DNA of 64,000 bases from Novosphingobium sp. UBA6272 (GTDB taxonomy: Bacteria; Pseudomonadota; Alphaproteobacteria; Sphingomonadales; Sphingomonadaceae): NCBI RefSeq assembly GCF_002440635.1, contig NZ_DJUW01000006.1, forward strand, positions 1 to 64,000. The letters are read 5' to 3'. How positions within the stretch are numbered: position 1 is the stretch's first letter; the number at the start of each line of letters is the position of its first letter. Positions 14,917-23,462 of this stretch are shown piece after piece. The position numbers and the translations under genes are program-made. The notes beneath the pieces are model-generated. The model had not been told where the DNA came from. It searched no databases and was given only the letters and a program-made list of their open reading frames with translations.

Positions 14917-15620
14917 CCGACCTCAACCTGCTTGCCGCCGCTGCCGCCGAAGCGCCCCGGCACCTCAACCCGGTGAAGCTGTTCCTTGATGCCGATATCG
15001 TGGTCCAGATCGTGATGGCCGGGCTGGTGCTGGCTTCGCTGTGGGTCTGGACGATCATCGTCGCCTTCAGCCTGCGCTATGGCCGCCTGAGCAAGGCGAG
15101 CGAGGCTTATGAGCGCGATTTCTGGAAGGCTTCCGACATCGATGCCTTTCAGACCGAACGGGGCAAGGGCGAAATTCCCTCCGCGCAGGTCGCCGCTGCC
15201 GGCATTGCCGAATGGCGCCGCTCGACCGGCGGCAAGGCCCTGGACCGCGAAGGCACCCGCCAGCGGCTGTCGCTGGCGATGGACAGTGCGATTGCGAACG
15301 AAGCGGACAAGCTTTCGGAACGGCTCAACTTCCTCGCCACGGTCGGCTCGGTCGCGCCATTCGTCGGGCTGTTCGGCACGGTCTGGGGGATCATGAACTC
15401 GTTCTTCCAGATCGGGCAGCAGCAGAATTCATCACTCGCGGTGGTCGCGCCGGGGATTTCCGAGGCGCTGTTCGCCACCGCGATCGGCCTCTTCGCGGCC
15501 ATCCCGGCGGTGATCGCCTACAACCGCTTCTCGCACCGGGTGAACCAGCTTGAGGCGCGGCTGCAGCGCTTTGCCGACCGCTTTCACGCCAGCCTCAGCC
15601 GGGAACTGGAGGCGCAGTAA
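14913..15620 (+). CDS. tolQ: Tol-Pal system proton channel subunit TolQ
   Basis: 235 residues from the ATG at 14913, which overlaps the ybgC stop. Three membrane helices: about 25-48 (VVQIVMAGLVLASLWVWTII), about 140-160 (NFLATVGSVAPFVGLFGTVWG) and about 175-200 (ISEALFATAIGLFAAIPAVI). The second and third carry the ExbB/TolQ/MotA signature. With TolR it uses the proton gradient to energise TolA at the division site. The stop overlaps the tolR start (TAATG). Confidence 0.93.
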   Translation: MTDLNLLAAAAAEAPRHLNPVKLFLDADIVVQIVMAGLVLASLWVWTIIVAFSLRYGRLSKASEAYERDFWKASDIDAFQTERGKGEIPSAQVAAAGIAEWRRSTGGKALDREGTRQRLSLAMDSAIANEADKLSERLNFLATVGSVAPFVGLFGTVWGIMNSFFQIGQQQNSSLAVVAPGISEALFATAIGLFAAIPAVIAYNRFSHRVNQLEARLQRFADRFHASLSRELEAQ

Positions 15621-16060
15621 TGGCGATGGGCCCAGCCCCCTCCCGCCGCTCCCGCCGGGGCCGCGCGCCGATGGCGGAGATCAACGTCACCCCGCTGGTC
15701 GACGTGATGCTGGTGCTGTTGATCATCTTCATGGTCACTGCCCCGCTGCTCAGCGCCGGGGTGCCGGTCAACCTGCCCGATGCCAATGCCAAGCCATTGA
15801 ACCAGAACCCCGAAGAGATCAGCCTGACGATCGCTGCGGATGGCGTGATCTATCTGGGAGACGCCGCGCTGGAGCCGGGCGCGCTCGCGCAGAAGCTGGC
15901 AGAGGTGCCGCCCGCACCCGATGGCAAGCCTCCGCAGGTCACACTGCGCGCCGACCGCAATCTGGGTTACGGCCGGGTCATGGCGGTGATGGGCGAGCTT
16001 AACCGCGCCGGGTTCACCGCAATCGCGCTGGTCACCACCGGTTCAGTTCCCAGCCCATAG
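15620..16060 (+). CDS. tolR: Tol-Pal system protein TolR (ExbD family)
   Basis: 146 residues. Basic N-terminus, then MAEINVTPLVDVMLVLLIIF with the proton-carrying Asp in a single membrane helix, and a periplasmic ExbD/TolR domain (VPVNLPDANAKPLNQNPEEI, VTLRADRNLGYGRVMAVMGEL). It is the partner of TolQ in the inner membrane. Confidence 0.93.
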   Translation: MAMGPAPSRRSRRGRAPMAEINVTPLVDVMLVLLIIFMVTAPLLSAGVPVNLPDANAKPLNQNPEEISLTIAADGVIYLGDAALEPGALAQKLAEVPPAPDGKPPQVTLRADRNLGYGRVMAVMGELNRAGFTAIALVTTGSVPSP

Positions 16061-16069
16061 CCAGAGACC

Positions 16070-16891
16070 ATGGAAGCGCGCGCGCTCAACAACGAGGAAA
16101 TCATCGGCCTGATGCTGGCGGCGATGGCCCATGCCGGGCTGCTGCTCGCGCTGGTCCTTGCCCGGCCCGCAGCGCCTCCGTCGCCGCCCGAGCGGATCAG
16201 CGTGACGCTCAGCGACCAGACCGGCGCAGTCTCAACCTCGCCCAATCCGCAAGCCGATCCCCTGGCCGATAAGGGCCCGGAACTGGGCGAGCCCGCACCG
16301 GCCCCGGTTCCCCTGCCCCAACCAGAGGCAAAGCCCGAACCCGCCCCGCAGCCCAAGGCCAGCGCCGCGCCCGCTCCCAAAGCTGTGCCCAAGCCGCCGC
16401 AGCAGGCGCAGAAGCCGCCCAGCAAGTGGCCCTTCGCCCCGCCCTCCAAGGCACCCCCGGCCAAAACCGCCCCCCCGGCGAAGGCGGGCGCGAGCAGTTT
16501 CGATCAGGCTTTCTCCAAGGGCATCCCGGGCGGCAGCGCCAAGGGCAGGGACCTGACTCCGCCGGCGGCGGTTGCCTCGGCGCAGCAGGTTTCCTCATGG
16601 TCCTCTCTGATCGGATCCAAGGTGCGCGGGCCGTGGAACGGCTGCCCGGTCAGCGGGCTCGACGTCGGCAAACTGCGCGCGACGGTGCGCTTCACGCTTG
16701 ACCCGTCGGGGCGGATCCAGTCGATCGAGCCGTTCGAGGTGACCGGGGTGACCGATGCCAATCGCCCGCAAGTCAAGCCGTTCAAGGACTGCGCGGTTCG
16801 TGCGATCCGCCTCGCCGCGCCGTTCAGCGGCCTGCCCGCGGAATTCCACGATCAGTGGAAGAGCCGCCGGCTCAATTTCAGGAAAGAGTAG
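16070..16891 (+). CDS. tolA: TolA-like protein of the Tol-Pal system
   Basis: 273 residues. One membrane helix near the N-terminus (IIGLMLAAMAHAGLLLALVLA), a long Pro/Ala/Lys-rich linker (about 60-155) that would span the periplasm, and a C-terminal domain. The C-terminal domain has WNGCPVSGLDVGKLRATVRF, LDPSGRIQSIEPFEV and a late region with paired cysteines. The sequence is divergent, as usual for TolA; identification rests mainly on architecture and position between tolR and tolB. Confidence 0.82.
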   Translation: MEARALNNEEIIGLMLAAMAHAGLLLALVLARPAAPPSPPERISVTLSDQTGAVSTSPNPQADPLADKGPELGEPAPAPVPLPQPEAKPEPAPQPKASAAPAPKAVPKPPQQAQKPPSKWPFAPPSKAPPAKTAPPAKAGASSFDQAFSKGIPGGSAKGRDLTPPAAVASAQQVSSWSSLIGSKVRGPWNGCPVSGLDVGKLRATVRFTLDPSGRIQSIEPFEVTGVTDANRPQVKPFKDCAVRAIRLAAPFSGLPAEFHDQWKSRRLNFRKE

Positions 16892-16896
16892 GAAGA

Positions 16897-18261
16897 ATGC
16901 CCGTGATGAAGCTCATCCCCTTCCTGTTGGCGGCGATCCTGCCGGCCTCCGCGCTACTGGCACAGGAAGCTGCGCCTGCGCCCACCGCAACCCCGACCGA
17001 GGTCGAGGAGGACGTGGTCGGCAGCCTCGACAACGATGCCAAAATCGCCATCCCGGCCTTTGCCACCAATGCCGACGTGCCGACCCAGACCAGCGCGGGC
17101 AGCACCTCGACGCTGGGTTTCGCGGTTTCCAACGTGATCTTTGCCGATCTGCGCAACAACGGGCTGTTCAAGCCGACCGGCCCCTCGGCGCTGCCGCGCC
17201 CCGCGCTCGCGCAGGTCCAGGCGCCTGACTATCCCGGCTGGCAGGGCCGCGGGGCGGACATGCTGGTCCAGGGCTATGTCCGGGCCGAGGCCGGCGGCAA
17301 CATCACCGTCGGCTGCTATCTCTACGACGTTGCGCTCGGCCAGCAGAAGGCCAAGGCCGGCTGGACGGTTGCCCCGGGCGAATGGCGCCGCGCCGCGCAC
17401 AAATGCGCCGACATGGTCTATTCGCAGCTGTCGGGCGAGAACCCGTTCTTCGACAGCCGGATCGCCTATATTGCCGAGACCGGCCCCAAGGATCGCCGGA
17501 TGAAGCGGCTGGCGATCATGGATTCGGACGGGGCCAACCACACCTTCCTGACCACCGGGCAGACCATCGCGCTGACCCCGCGCTATTCGCCCGATTACAG
17601 GTCGATCCTTTACCTCAGCTATTACAATGGCCAGCCCCGGATCTATATCATCGACCCGGTCAGCAAGGCCCAGCGCCTGTTGCTGAGTTCAAAGAACCCG
17701 CTGTTCGCGCCGCGCTGGTCGCCGGACGGGCGCTGGATCCTCTATTCGATGGCGACGGGCGGTAATACCGACATCTACAAGATCCCGGCGGCGGGCGGAA
17801 ATCCGGTCAAGCTTACCGACGCGCCCGGGATCGACATCGGCGGCTCGTTCAGCCCCGATGGCAGCCGGATCGTGTTCGAAAGCGACCGCTCGGGCAGCCA
17901 GCAGGTCTATGTGATGAATGCCGATGGCACCGGGCAGAAGCGGATCAGCTTCTTCGGTGGCCGCGCCGCAACGCCCGAATGGAGCCCGCGCGGCGATCAG
18001 ATCGCCTTCACCCATATCGCGGGCAATTTCCGCGTGGCGGTGATGGACCCGGCGGGAGCCAACCTGCGCTATCTGACCGACAGCTGGCAGGATGAGGCCC
18101 CGACCTGGGCACCCAACGGCCGCGTGATCCAGTTCTTCCGCACCGCGCGCGGCAGCGGCAAGACCGGGATCTGGCAGGTCGACCTGACCGGTCGGAACGA
18201 GCGCAAGCTCGATACCCCGGTCGATGGCAGCGATCCCGCCTGGGGACCGCTTCGTCCCTGA
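16897..18261 (+). CDS. tolB: Tol-Pal system beta-propeller protein TolB
   Basis: About 454 residues with a signal peptide (FLLAAILPASALLAQEAAP). The N-terminal domain (about 55-160, VIFADLRNNGLFKPTG) is followed by a six-bladed propeller with repeated FSPDGSRI/WSPDGRWI-type blades and the C-terminal GRNERKLDTPVDGSDPAWGP. It is periplasmic and binds Pal and TolA. The start is 16897 or 16906; AGGAAG lies just upstream and fits either imperfectly. Confidence 0.93.
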   Translation: MPVMKLIPFLLAAILPASALLAQEAAPAPTATPTEVEEDVVGSLDNDAKIAIPAFATNADVPTQTSAGSTSTLGFAVSNVIFADLRNNGLFKPTGPSALPRPALAQVQAPDYPGWQGRGADMLVQGYVRAEAGGNITVGCYLYDVALGQQKAKAGWTVAPGEWRRAAHKCADMVYSQLSGENPFFDSRIAYIAETGPKDRRMKRLAIMDSDGANHTFLTTGQTIALTPRYSPDYRSILYLSYYNGQPRIYIIDPVSKAQRLLLSSKNPLFAPRWSPDGRWILYSMATGGNTDIYKIPAAGGNPVKLTDAPGIDIGGSFSPDGSRIVFESDRSGSQQVYVMNADGTGQKRISFFGGRAATPEWSPRGDQIAFTHIAGNFRVAVMDPAGANLRYLTDSWQDEAPTWAPNGRVIQFFRTARGSGKTGIWQVDLTGRNERKLDTPVDGSDPAWGPLRP

Positions 18262-18314
18262 TCTGCATTGACAGGGCGATCAAACACATCAAGCTGAAGG
18301 CAAAGGAGAAGCCG

Positions 18315-18824
18315 ATGAACAAGCGCCTTACCCTGACCGTGCTGCTGGCCGCAGGCCTCGGCCTGTCCGCTTGCGCCAAGAAGGCCCCGCAGATTCTGCC
18401 CCCCGATCCGGGCGGTGCGCCCAGCCAGTCCGCCGGCACAGATAGCGGCGCGCCGACCCCCGGCAGCCAGGCCGATTTCGCCGCGACGCTGATGGGCCAG
18501 GACACGATCTATTTCGATACTGACCGCTACAACATCGACGCGACCGATCAGCAAGCCCTGGCCGCGCAGGCGCAGTGGCTGCTCAAATATCCGGCCAAGC
18601 GGCTGACGATCGAAGGCCACGCCGACGAACGCGGCACCCGCGAATACAACCTTGCCCTGGGCGAACGCCGCGCCAATGCGGCCAAGAACTATCTCGCCAG
18701 TCTGGGCGTCGATCCGGGACGGATCACCACGGTGTCCTATGGCAAGGAACGCCCGGTGGCGCTGGGCAGCGACGAGGAAAGCTGGTCGAAGAACCGGCGA
18801 GCGGTGACGGTCACGGTTGATTGA
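18315..18824 (+). CDS. pal: Peptidoglycan-associated lipoprotein Pal
   Basis: 169 residues. Lipoprotein signal with lipobox LSAC (Cys20), a short disordered linker, and an OmpA-C domain (about 62-169). The domain contains TIYFDTDRYNI and the peptidoglycan-binding GHADERGTREYNLALGERRAN. It anchors the outer membrane to the cell wall and is the last gene of the tol-pal operon. A good AAGGAG ribosome binding site precedes it. Confidence 0.95.
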   Translation: MNKRLTLTVLLAAGLGLSACAKKAPQILPPDPGGAPSQSAGTDSGAPTPGSQADFAATLMGQDTIYFDTDRYNIDATDQQALAAQAQWLLKYPAKRLTIEGHADERGTREYNLALGERRANAAKNYLASLGVDPGRITTVSYGKERPVALGSDEESWSKNRRAVTVTVD

Positions 18825-18855
18825 TCGATGCGCTGATCGCTTCCGCGATCAGCTA

Positions 18856-18940
18856 GCAACACCGGCCCGCTCCCCCGGCCCAACCACCCGTTTGAGGTTA
18901 CCCTGTGGGTGGTTGGGCCGGGGGAGCGGGCCGGTGTTGC
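18856..18940. repeat. Perfect 34-bp inverted repeat after pal
   Basis: Left arm 18856-18889 and right arm 18907-18940 are perfect reverse complements over 34 bases (GCAACACCGGCCC...AACCACCC), with a 17-base spacer. Two smaller hairpins follow, GGACAAGGC/GCCTTGTCC at 18943-18964 and CCGCC/GGCGG near 18970. It resembles a palindromic REP/MITE repeat and may also serve as terminator for the tol-pal operon. Confidence 0.85.
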
Positions 18941-18993
18941 AAAGGACAAGGCGGATGCCTTGTCCGCACCGCCGCAAGGCGGACAACACCCCC

Positions 18994-19170
18994 TCAATTC
19001 GAAATCGGGAAAATCCGCGGCAGGCTGGGCACCGGGGCATAGTCAGCGCTGAGCGGAATGCTTGCCCGGGCATCGCGGGCAAGCTGCACACCCGCTTGCT
19101 GACCCAGCAGCGCGAAGCTGACCATGGCCAGTACCGATACGGCGATCGACAGGGCTAACTGCTTGCTCAT
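18994..19170 (-). CDS. Small exported or membrane-anchored protein
   Basis: 58 residues from the ATG at 19170, with AAGGAAAGG as ribosome binding site seven bases upstream. An N-terminal hydrophobic stretch (ALSIAVSVLAMVSFALLG) could be a signal peptide or anchor; the remaining 35 residues (VQLARDARASIPLSADYAPV, PSLPRIFPISN) are unstructured. No family recognised. The good ribosome binding site is the main support for a real gene. Confidence 0.45.
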   Translation of the reverse strand: MSKQLALSIAVSVLAMVSFALLGQQAGVQLARDARASIPLSADYAPVPSLPRIFPISN

Positions 19171-19295
19171 GGTGCCTTTCCTTCGCTGCGCCATATGGTT
19201 GCGCGCCGCGCGCATGACAATATGTCAGTTGGGACACGCTTTCCACTGCTTTTCCGCACTTGCGAAAGCAGGGGCCTTGCGCCTATCCGGGTCCG

Positions 19296-19832
19296 ATGGG
19301 CCGAGCGACACGATCCGATAACTGGGGATTCCCGCGCTGGGGCGGCTATGGCGGCAGCCGCGAGGCGACGCAGGTCCGGTTGTGCGATCGGCACGGCTGC
19401 AGCGAACCGGGCAATTGCCCCGCGCCGAAAAGCCCCAACAGCCCGGAACGGTGGATGTTCTGCCAGAAGCACGCGGCCGAATACAATGCCGGGTGGGACT
19501 ATTTCGCCGGGCTCGACGCCGAGGAAGCGGCCCAGCGCGAGGCTGACGAAACCCGCGACAATTCCGGCTATCATGAGGCGGCGCACTATGGCTGGGCCGG
19601 ATCGGGCGACGGCAGCCGCAGCCGCGACGAACTGCGCGCGCTCGAACTGCTCGAACTGACGCCCGACGCCGATTTCGAGGCGATCAAGAAAAGCTACCGG
19701 GCCAAGGCCAAGCTGGTCCACCCCGATCTGCGTCCTGGCGACGAGGACGCCGCCAAGGCGTTCCAGGCGCTGCAGCTGGCTTACGAAGTGCTCCGCCAGG
19801 GCGAAGAACGTCGCGAGTGGAAGGGAGCATGA
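19296..19832 (+). CDS. J-domain (DnaJ-like) protein
   Basis: About 178 residues. The N-terminal half contains conserved Cys/His pairs (LCDRHGCSEPGNCP, WMFCQKHAAEYNAGWDYF) that may bind zinc. The C-terminal J domain (about 118-175) has LELLELTPDADFEAIKKSYR and the essential HPD (AKLVHPDLRPGDEDAAKAF). It should stimulate a DnaK-type chaperone. The start is uncertain (ATG at 19260 or 19296). Its stop overlaps the next gene (ATGA). Confidence 0.82.
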   Translation: MGRATRSDNWGFPRWGGYGGSREATQVRLCDRHGCSEPGNCPAPKSPNSPERWMFCQKHAAEYNAGWDYFAGLDAEEAAQREADETRDNSGYHEAAHYGWAGSGDGSRSRDELRALELLELTPDADFEAIKKSYRAKAKLVHPDLRPGDEDAAKAFQALQLAYEVLRQGEERREWKGA

Positions 19833-20941
19833 TTAATCGGCGCCGGCTGCTGGAGCTTGGCGGGCTGGGTTTGACGCTTGCGGGTGCAATCGGCGCTTCC
19901 CGTTTCCTGGCGGCAAATGAGGCTCAAACGGAGGACAATTTGGGCTATCACATGCCGCCGGAAAGCGCCCCGCACGAGCGCACATTCATGCAGTGGCCGG
20001 TTTCTGTAGCGGCCTATGGCAAGGCCGATCTCGAAGCCGTGCAGGGTGCGATTGTCGCCCTGGCCAACGCCATCGCCGAGTTCGAGCCAGTGGTTATGCT
20101 TGGCGCTGTCGGGCGCAGCGATCACCATCTGCACAGGCTCGATCCCGAGATCGAGCGATGGGACATCCCGACCGACGATCTGTGGTGCCGCGATTCAGGC
20201 CCGACTTTTGTGGTGGGCCCGAGCGGCCAGCTGGCCATCGCGCATCTGCGCTTCAACGGCTGGGGCAACAAGCAGCCTCATCCCAATGATGGGCTGATTG
20301 CTCAGCGGGTCGCGCAGCGGCTGGGCCTGCCCTTGCTGGAAAGCGGGCTGGTCGGCGAGCAAGGGGGGATGGAGCACGATGGGGCGGGTACGATCCTCGC
20401 CCATGCCAGCAGCTGGGTAAATCCCAACCGCAACAACCTGTCGCAAGCCGAGATTGGCAAGCGGCTGCTCTCCGCGCTTGGCGGAACCAACATGATCTGG
20501 GCACCGGGCGTCAAAGATGCCGACATCACTGACTATCACATCGACGCCCTGGCCCGGTTTGTCGGCCCGGGCCACGTGTTGATCCAGATCGATGAAGAGG
20601 AAGACCCCGATGACCCCTGGTCGCGGGCAGCGCATCAAACATTCGCTGTGCTCAAACAGGCCCGCGATGCCCGGGGCAAGCCGCTGCGGATCACCACTTT
20701 GCCCGAAGCAGGTTCAGTCCGTTCTCGCCGCGGCGATTTCGTGGCCAGCTATATCAACTACTACGTCTGCAACGGCGCGGTTGTGGCTTCGCAGTTCGGC
20801 GATCGCCGCAGCGATGAAACCGCGCGTGCGACCTTGCAACAGCTCTATCCGGACCGCAAGGTCGTCATGCTCAACGTCGATCCGATCGGCGAATCGGGGG
20901 GCGGGATCCATTGCGCCACCCAGCAGCAACCCAAAATCTAA
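19829..20941 (+). CDS. Agmatine deiminase family protein with Tat-type signal
   Basis: 370 residues from the ATG at 19829, which overlaps the J-domain stop. N-terminal NRRRLLELGGLGLTLAGAIGA looks like a twin-arginine signal, so the enzyme may be periplasmic, unusual for this family. The catalytic pattern is complete: TDDLWCRDSGPTFV, FNGWGNK, YHIDALARFV and the nucleophile Cys362 in GGGIHCATQQQP. Family members hydrolyse agmatine to N-carbamoylputrescine and ammonia, or act on peptidylarginine. The exact substrate cannot be told from sequence. Confidence 0.85.
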   Translation: MINRRRLLELGGLGLTLAGAIGASRFLAANEAQTEDNLGYHMPPESAPHERTFMQWPVSVAAYGKADLEAVQGAIVALANAIAEFEPVVMLGAVGRSDHHLHRLDPEIERWDIPTDDLWCRDSGPTFVVGPSGQLAIAHLRFNGWGNKQPHPNDGLIAQRVAQRLGLPLLESGLVGEQGGMEHDGAGTILAHASSWVNPNRNNLSQAEIGKRLLSALGGTNMIWAPGVKDADITDYHIDALARFVGPGHVLIQIDEEEDPDDPWSRAAHQTFAVLKQARDARGKPLRITTLPEAGSVRSRRGDFVASYINYYVCNGAVVASQFGDRRSDETARATLQQLYPDRKVVMLNVDPIGESGGGIHCATQQQPKI

Positions 20942-21273
20942 AGCAGCAACGCCGCGCCCAGCCCGACAAAGCAGCATGCGATACTCAGCAGGTAGAGCCG
21001 CAAGGTCAGCCGATAGCGGTGGCCGGGCTCGGGCCGAATGCGATTGTCGAGCAGGCGGTAAAGCGTAATTGCGAAGCCCAGCATCGCCAGAGCCAAAGTT
21101 CCCGCTACCGCGAAATCTGCGCCGGTCTCAAGCGCGCTCTCGCCATCTGAATCGATTGCCCAGTTGGCCATGAAGGCCAGAACGAAGCCCATCAGGATAC
21201 CGATCGAGGTAACCATCGGCTGACGGTAGCCGGCAATTTCGTTGTCGAATTGAATTTGTTCGCGCTCGATCAT
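20938..21273 (-). CDS. Small membrane protein of unknown function
   Basis: 111 residues with three likely membrane helices: GILMGFVLAFMANWAI, FAVAGTLALAMLGFAITLYR and LYLLSIACCFVGLGAALLL. The N-terminus (MIEREQIQFDNEIAGYRQPM) is cytoplasmic and charged. Its stop overlaps the convergent agmatine deiminase-like gene by four bases. No family recognised. Confidence 0.6.
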   Translation of the reverse strand: MIEREQIQFDNEIAGYRQPMVTSIGILMGFVLAFMANWAIDSDGESALETGADFAVAGTLALAMLGFAITLYRLLDNRIRPEPGHRYRLTLRLYLLSIACCFVGLGAALLL

Positions 21274-21279
21274 GGTCGA

Positions 21280-21765
21280 TCAGCCCCTTTTTTTCAGTTT
21301 CTTGATCGTCGCCGAAAAGGTCAGCACTGGGCGGCCATCGTCGTCGATCGTCCCGCGCACGAAAATGATCGAGAAGCCGGCGCGGACGATTTCGCCGCGC
21401 CCGGTCAGCATCCGTCCCGGCTCGGCCGCGCCGATGAATTCGCTGTTCATTGTCAGTGTGACGCCGTGGAGATCAGGATCGGCCCCCAGTGCGGTCATGA
21501 ACAGCACATAGTCGGCAAAGGTCATCAGCGCCCCGCCGTGGATATTGCCGCCACCGTTGCGGTTCTTGGCATCGGGCATGAAGCCGCAGAGCATTCCGCC
21601 GTCCGCTTCGGTCTTGCAATAGAACGGGCCGGAATGCTCCTCGAAATCGTCGACCGGCTCCCAGTGCTGCCAGCCGGCCCACGGCCCCTTGGTGATCGTC
21701 ACCAGGCGCGAATTGCCGGGGGTATCGGCGTCGGAGGTCAGCTTGTCGTGCGGTTCGTGGCTCAT
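21280..21765 (-). CDS. PaaI-type hotdog thioesterase
   Basis: 161 residues. Hotdog-fold core with NGGGNIHGGALMTFADYVLF, where His-Gly-Gly and Asp are the active-site positions of PaaI-like acyl-CoA thioesterases, followed by TLTMNSEFIGAAEPGRMLTG and ARTL-type strands. N-terminal extension GPWAGWQHWEPVDDFEEHSG is typical of the sphingomonad members. Substrate unknown. It lies six bases upstream of the small membrane protein and is probably co-transcribed. Confidence 0.8.
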   Translation of the reverse strand: MSHEPHDKLTSDADTPGNSRLVTITKGPWAGWQHWEPVDDFEEHSGPFYCKTEADGGMLCGFMPDAKNRNGGGNIHGGALMTFADYVLFMTALGADPDLHGVTLTMNSEFIGAAEPGRMLTGRGEIVRAGFSIIFVRGTIDDDGRPVLTFSATIKKLKKRG

Positions 21766-21828
21766 GGCAGCGGCAAAGCAGAACCGGGACTGCGGGGCAA
21801 GTGCCGCCTTTGTGCGCGCGGTCAGAAT

Positions 21829-22002
21829 GGTTCACGCAGAGGCGCAGAGGAAGAAGGTGAGGCGCAGAGAAATCGTGTGAGCGGCGAAGCCGCCTTGAAG
21901 CTCCAGACTTGGCCTAAACCGGGCATCTGATCAGCAAAGAGCCTACGGCTCGGCGCGAATCCTCTGCGCCTCTATCTTCTTCTCTGCGCCTCTGCGTGAA
22001 CC
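21829..22002. repeat. GGTTCACGCAGAGGCGCAGAG inverted repeat, copy 2
   Basis: Left end 21829-21849 and right end 21981-22002 are inverted copies of the same terminal sequence found at 8494-8651. The inner part contains CGGCGAAGCCGC-type hairpins and AGAGGCGCAGAG direct repeats. Dispersed palindromic intergenic element. Confidence 0.75.
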
Positions 22003-22014
22003 CCTCTGCCTTTT

Positions 22015-23307
22015 TCAAACCGCGGCCAGCGCCTGCTCAAAATCGGCGATCAGATCGTCGGCGTCCTCGATCCCGATCGAGACCCGCACCAGATTGTCCG
22101 TGATCCCCAGCTGCGCCTTGCGCGCGTCAGGGACCGACAGGTGCGTCATAGCCGCGGGCAGGCTGGCGAGGGTTTCGGTGCCGCCCAGGCTGACCGCCAG
22201 TTTGGCGATCTTGAGGTTGTCGAGGAAGCGGAACGCCTCGGCCTCGCCGCCCTTGATGTAGAGCGAAAAGGTGCTGCCCGCGCCGCTGCAGTGACGGTCG
22301 AAGATGTCCTGCTGGCGCGGATCGTCGATCGTGCCGAGGTAGCCGAGTCGTTCGACCTTGGGGTGCCGGGCCAGCCAGGCGCAGACCTTGGCGGCGTTCT
22401 CACCGGCACGGCTCATCCGCAATTCGACCGTTTCGAGGCTGCGCATCAGCATCCAGGCGGTGTTGGGATCGGCGATCCCGCCCATGGTGTTGCGCAGCAT
22501 CCGCACCGGGGTGAGCCACTTGGTCGCGCCGGATACCGATCCTGCAACCAGATCCGAATGCCCGCCGACATACTTGGTCAGCGAATAGACCACGATATCG
22601 GCGCCGTGATCGAGCGGGCGCGACCACAGCGGGCCGAGGAAGGTGTTGTCGATCGCGATCGGGCAGTCCGCACCCAGCGCCGCATCGCGGGCATCGCGCA
22701 CGGCTTCGACATCGACCAGGGCATTGGTCGGATTGGCCGGGCTTTCGAGATAGACCATCGCCACCTTGCCGCCCTGCGCCGCCGCCTGGGCCTTGGCCCG
22801 CGCCATCACCGCATCAAGCTCTTCGCGGGTCGCGCCGGCCGGGAAATCGACATAGGTCACGCCGAACCGGCTCAGCGTCTTGGCGATGAAGCCTTCGCTG
22901 GCGGCATAGAGCGGGCCGGAATGGACGATCACGTCGCCGGCCGAGGCAAAGGCCATGAACAGCACGCAGATCGCGGTCATCCCGCTCGAAAAGCACAGCG
23001 CTTCCTCGGCACCATCCCACAGCGCCAGACGGCCTTCGAGGATCTGCTGGTTGGGGCCGTTGAAGCGCGAATAGACCAGCCCCTCGGTGCCGCCCGGAAC
23101 CTTGCCGGTGATCCCTTCGAAGAACCGCTTGCCTTCGGCGGCGCTGGGAAAGGCGAAAGTGCTGGTCAGAAAGATCGGGGCCTTGAGGCTGCCTTCGGAC
23201 AGCACCGGATCATAGCCGTGACCCATCATCAAGGTGGCCGGGGAAAGCTGGTGGTTGCCGATCGCGGTGATCGACGGCTTGGGCTTGCGCGCGGGGGTAT
23301 CTGCCAT
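22015..23307 (-). CDS. Cystathionine gamma-synthase family PLP enzyme
   Basis: 430 residues of the Cys/Met metabolism PLP-dependent class. PLP lysine lies in YSLTKYVGGHSDLVAG; other marks are LVYSRFNGPNQQILEGRLA, LCFSSGMTAICVLF, YLESPANPTN and AIDNTFLGPL. The N-terminal segment (LMMGHGYDPVLSEGSLKAPI) is typical of the 'cystathionine gamma-synthase family protein' subgroup, whose members may act as methionine gamma-lyases or sulfhydrylases. The ATG at 23307 is chosen because AGGAAGG lies nine bases upstream; that site is inside a hairpin. Confidence 0.88.
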   Translation of the reverse strand: MADTPARKPKPSITAIGNHQLSPATLMMGHGYDPVLSEGSLKAPIFLTSTFAFPSAAEGKRFFEGITGKVPGGTEGLVYSRFNGPNQQILEGRLALWDGAEEALCFSSGMTAICVLFMAFASAGDVIVHSGPLYAASEGFIAKTLSRFGVTYVDFPAGATREELDAVMARAKAQAAAQGGKVAMVYLESPANPTNALVDVEAVRDARDAALGADCPIAIDNTFLGPLWSRPLDHGADIVVYSLTKYVGGHSDLVAGSVSGATKWLTPVRMLRNTMGGIADPNTAWMLMRSLETVELRMSRAGENAAKVCAWLARHPKVERLGYLGTIDDPRQQDIFDRHCSGAGSTFSLYIKGGEAEAFRFLDNLKIAKLAVSLGGTETLASLPAAMTHLSVPDARKAQLGITDNLVRVSIGIEDADDLIADFEQALAAV

Positions 23308-23316
23308 GATCGGCAT

Positions 23317-23419
23317 CCTTCCTGAACTACGCTCCGAGGAAGGCCGGAGCCGGGCGGGCCGGGGGCGCTGGCGCGCCTAACCTCCGCAGGCGCGCATCTC
23401 CATCCCGGCCGGGACGGAG
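23317..23419 (-). promoter_or_regulatory. Structured leader with sequestered ribosome binding site
   Basis: On the minus strand three hairpins precede the PLP enzyme: CTCCGTCCCGG/CCGGGATGGAG (23419-23398), GCGCGCCT/AGGCGCGC (23395-23371) and CCTTCCT/AGGAAGG (23343-23317). The last has a 13-base loop and its 3' arm is the ribosome binding site itself. This layout suits a translation-controlling riboswitch or attenuator of sulfur amino acid metabolism, but it does not match SAM-II or SAM/SAH motifs as I know them. Confidence 0.4.
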
Positions 23420-23462
23420 CCATCAATAGCCAGTGGTCAAACTGATTTCAACTGCAACCGGA

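Noticed and set aside
23308..23433. SAM-II or SAM/SAH riboswitch upstream of the PLP enzyme
   Set aside because: The conserved loops of those classes are not found; only generic hairpins are visible, so it is reported as an unclassified leader.
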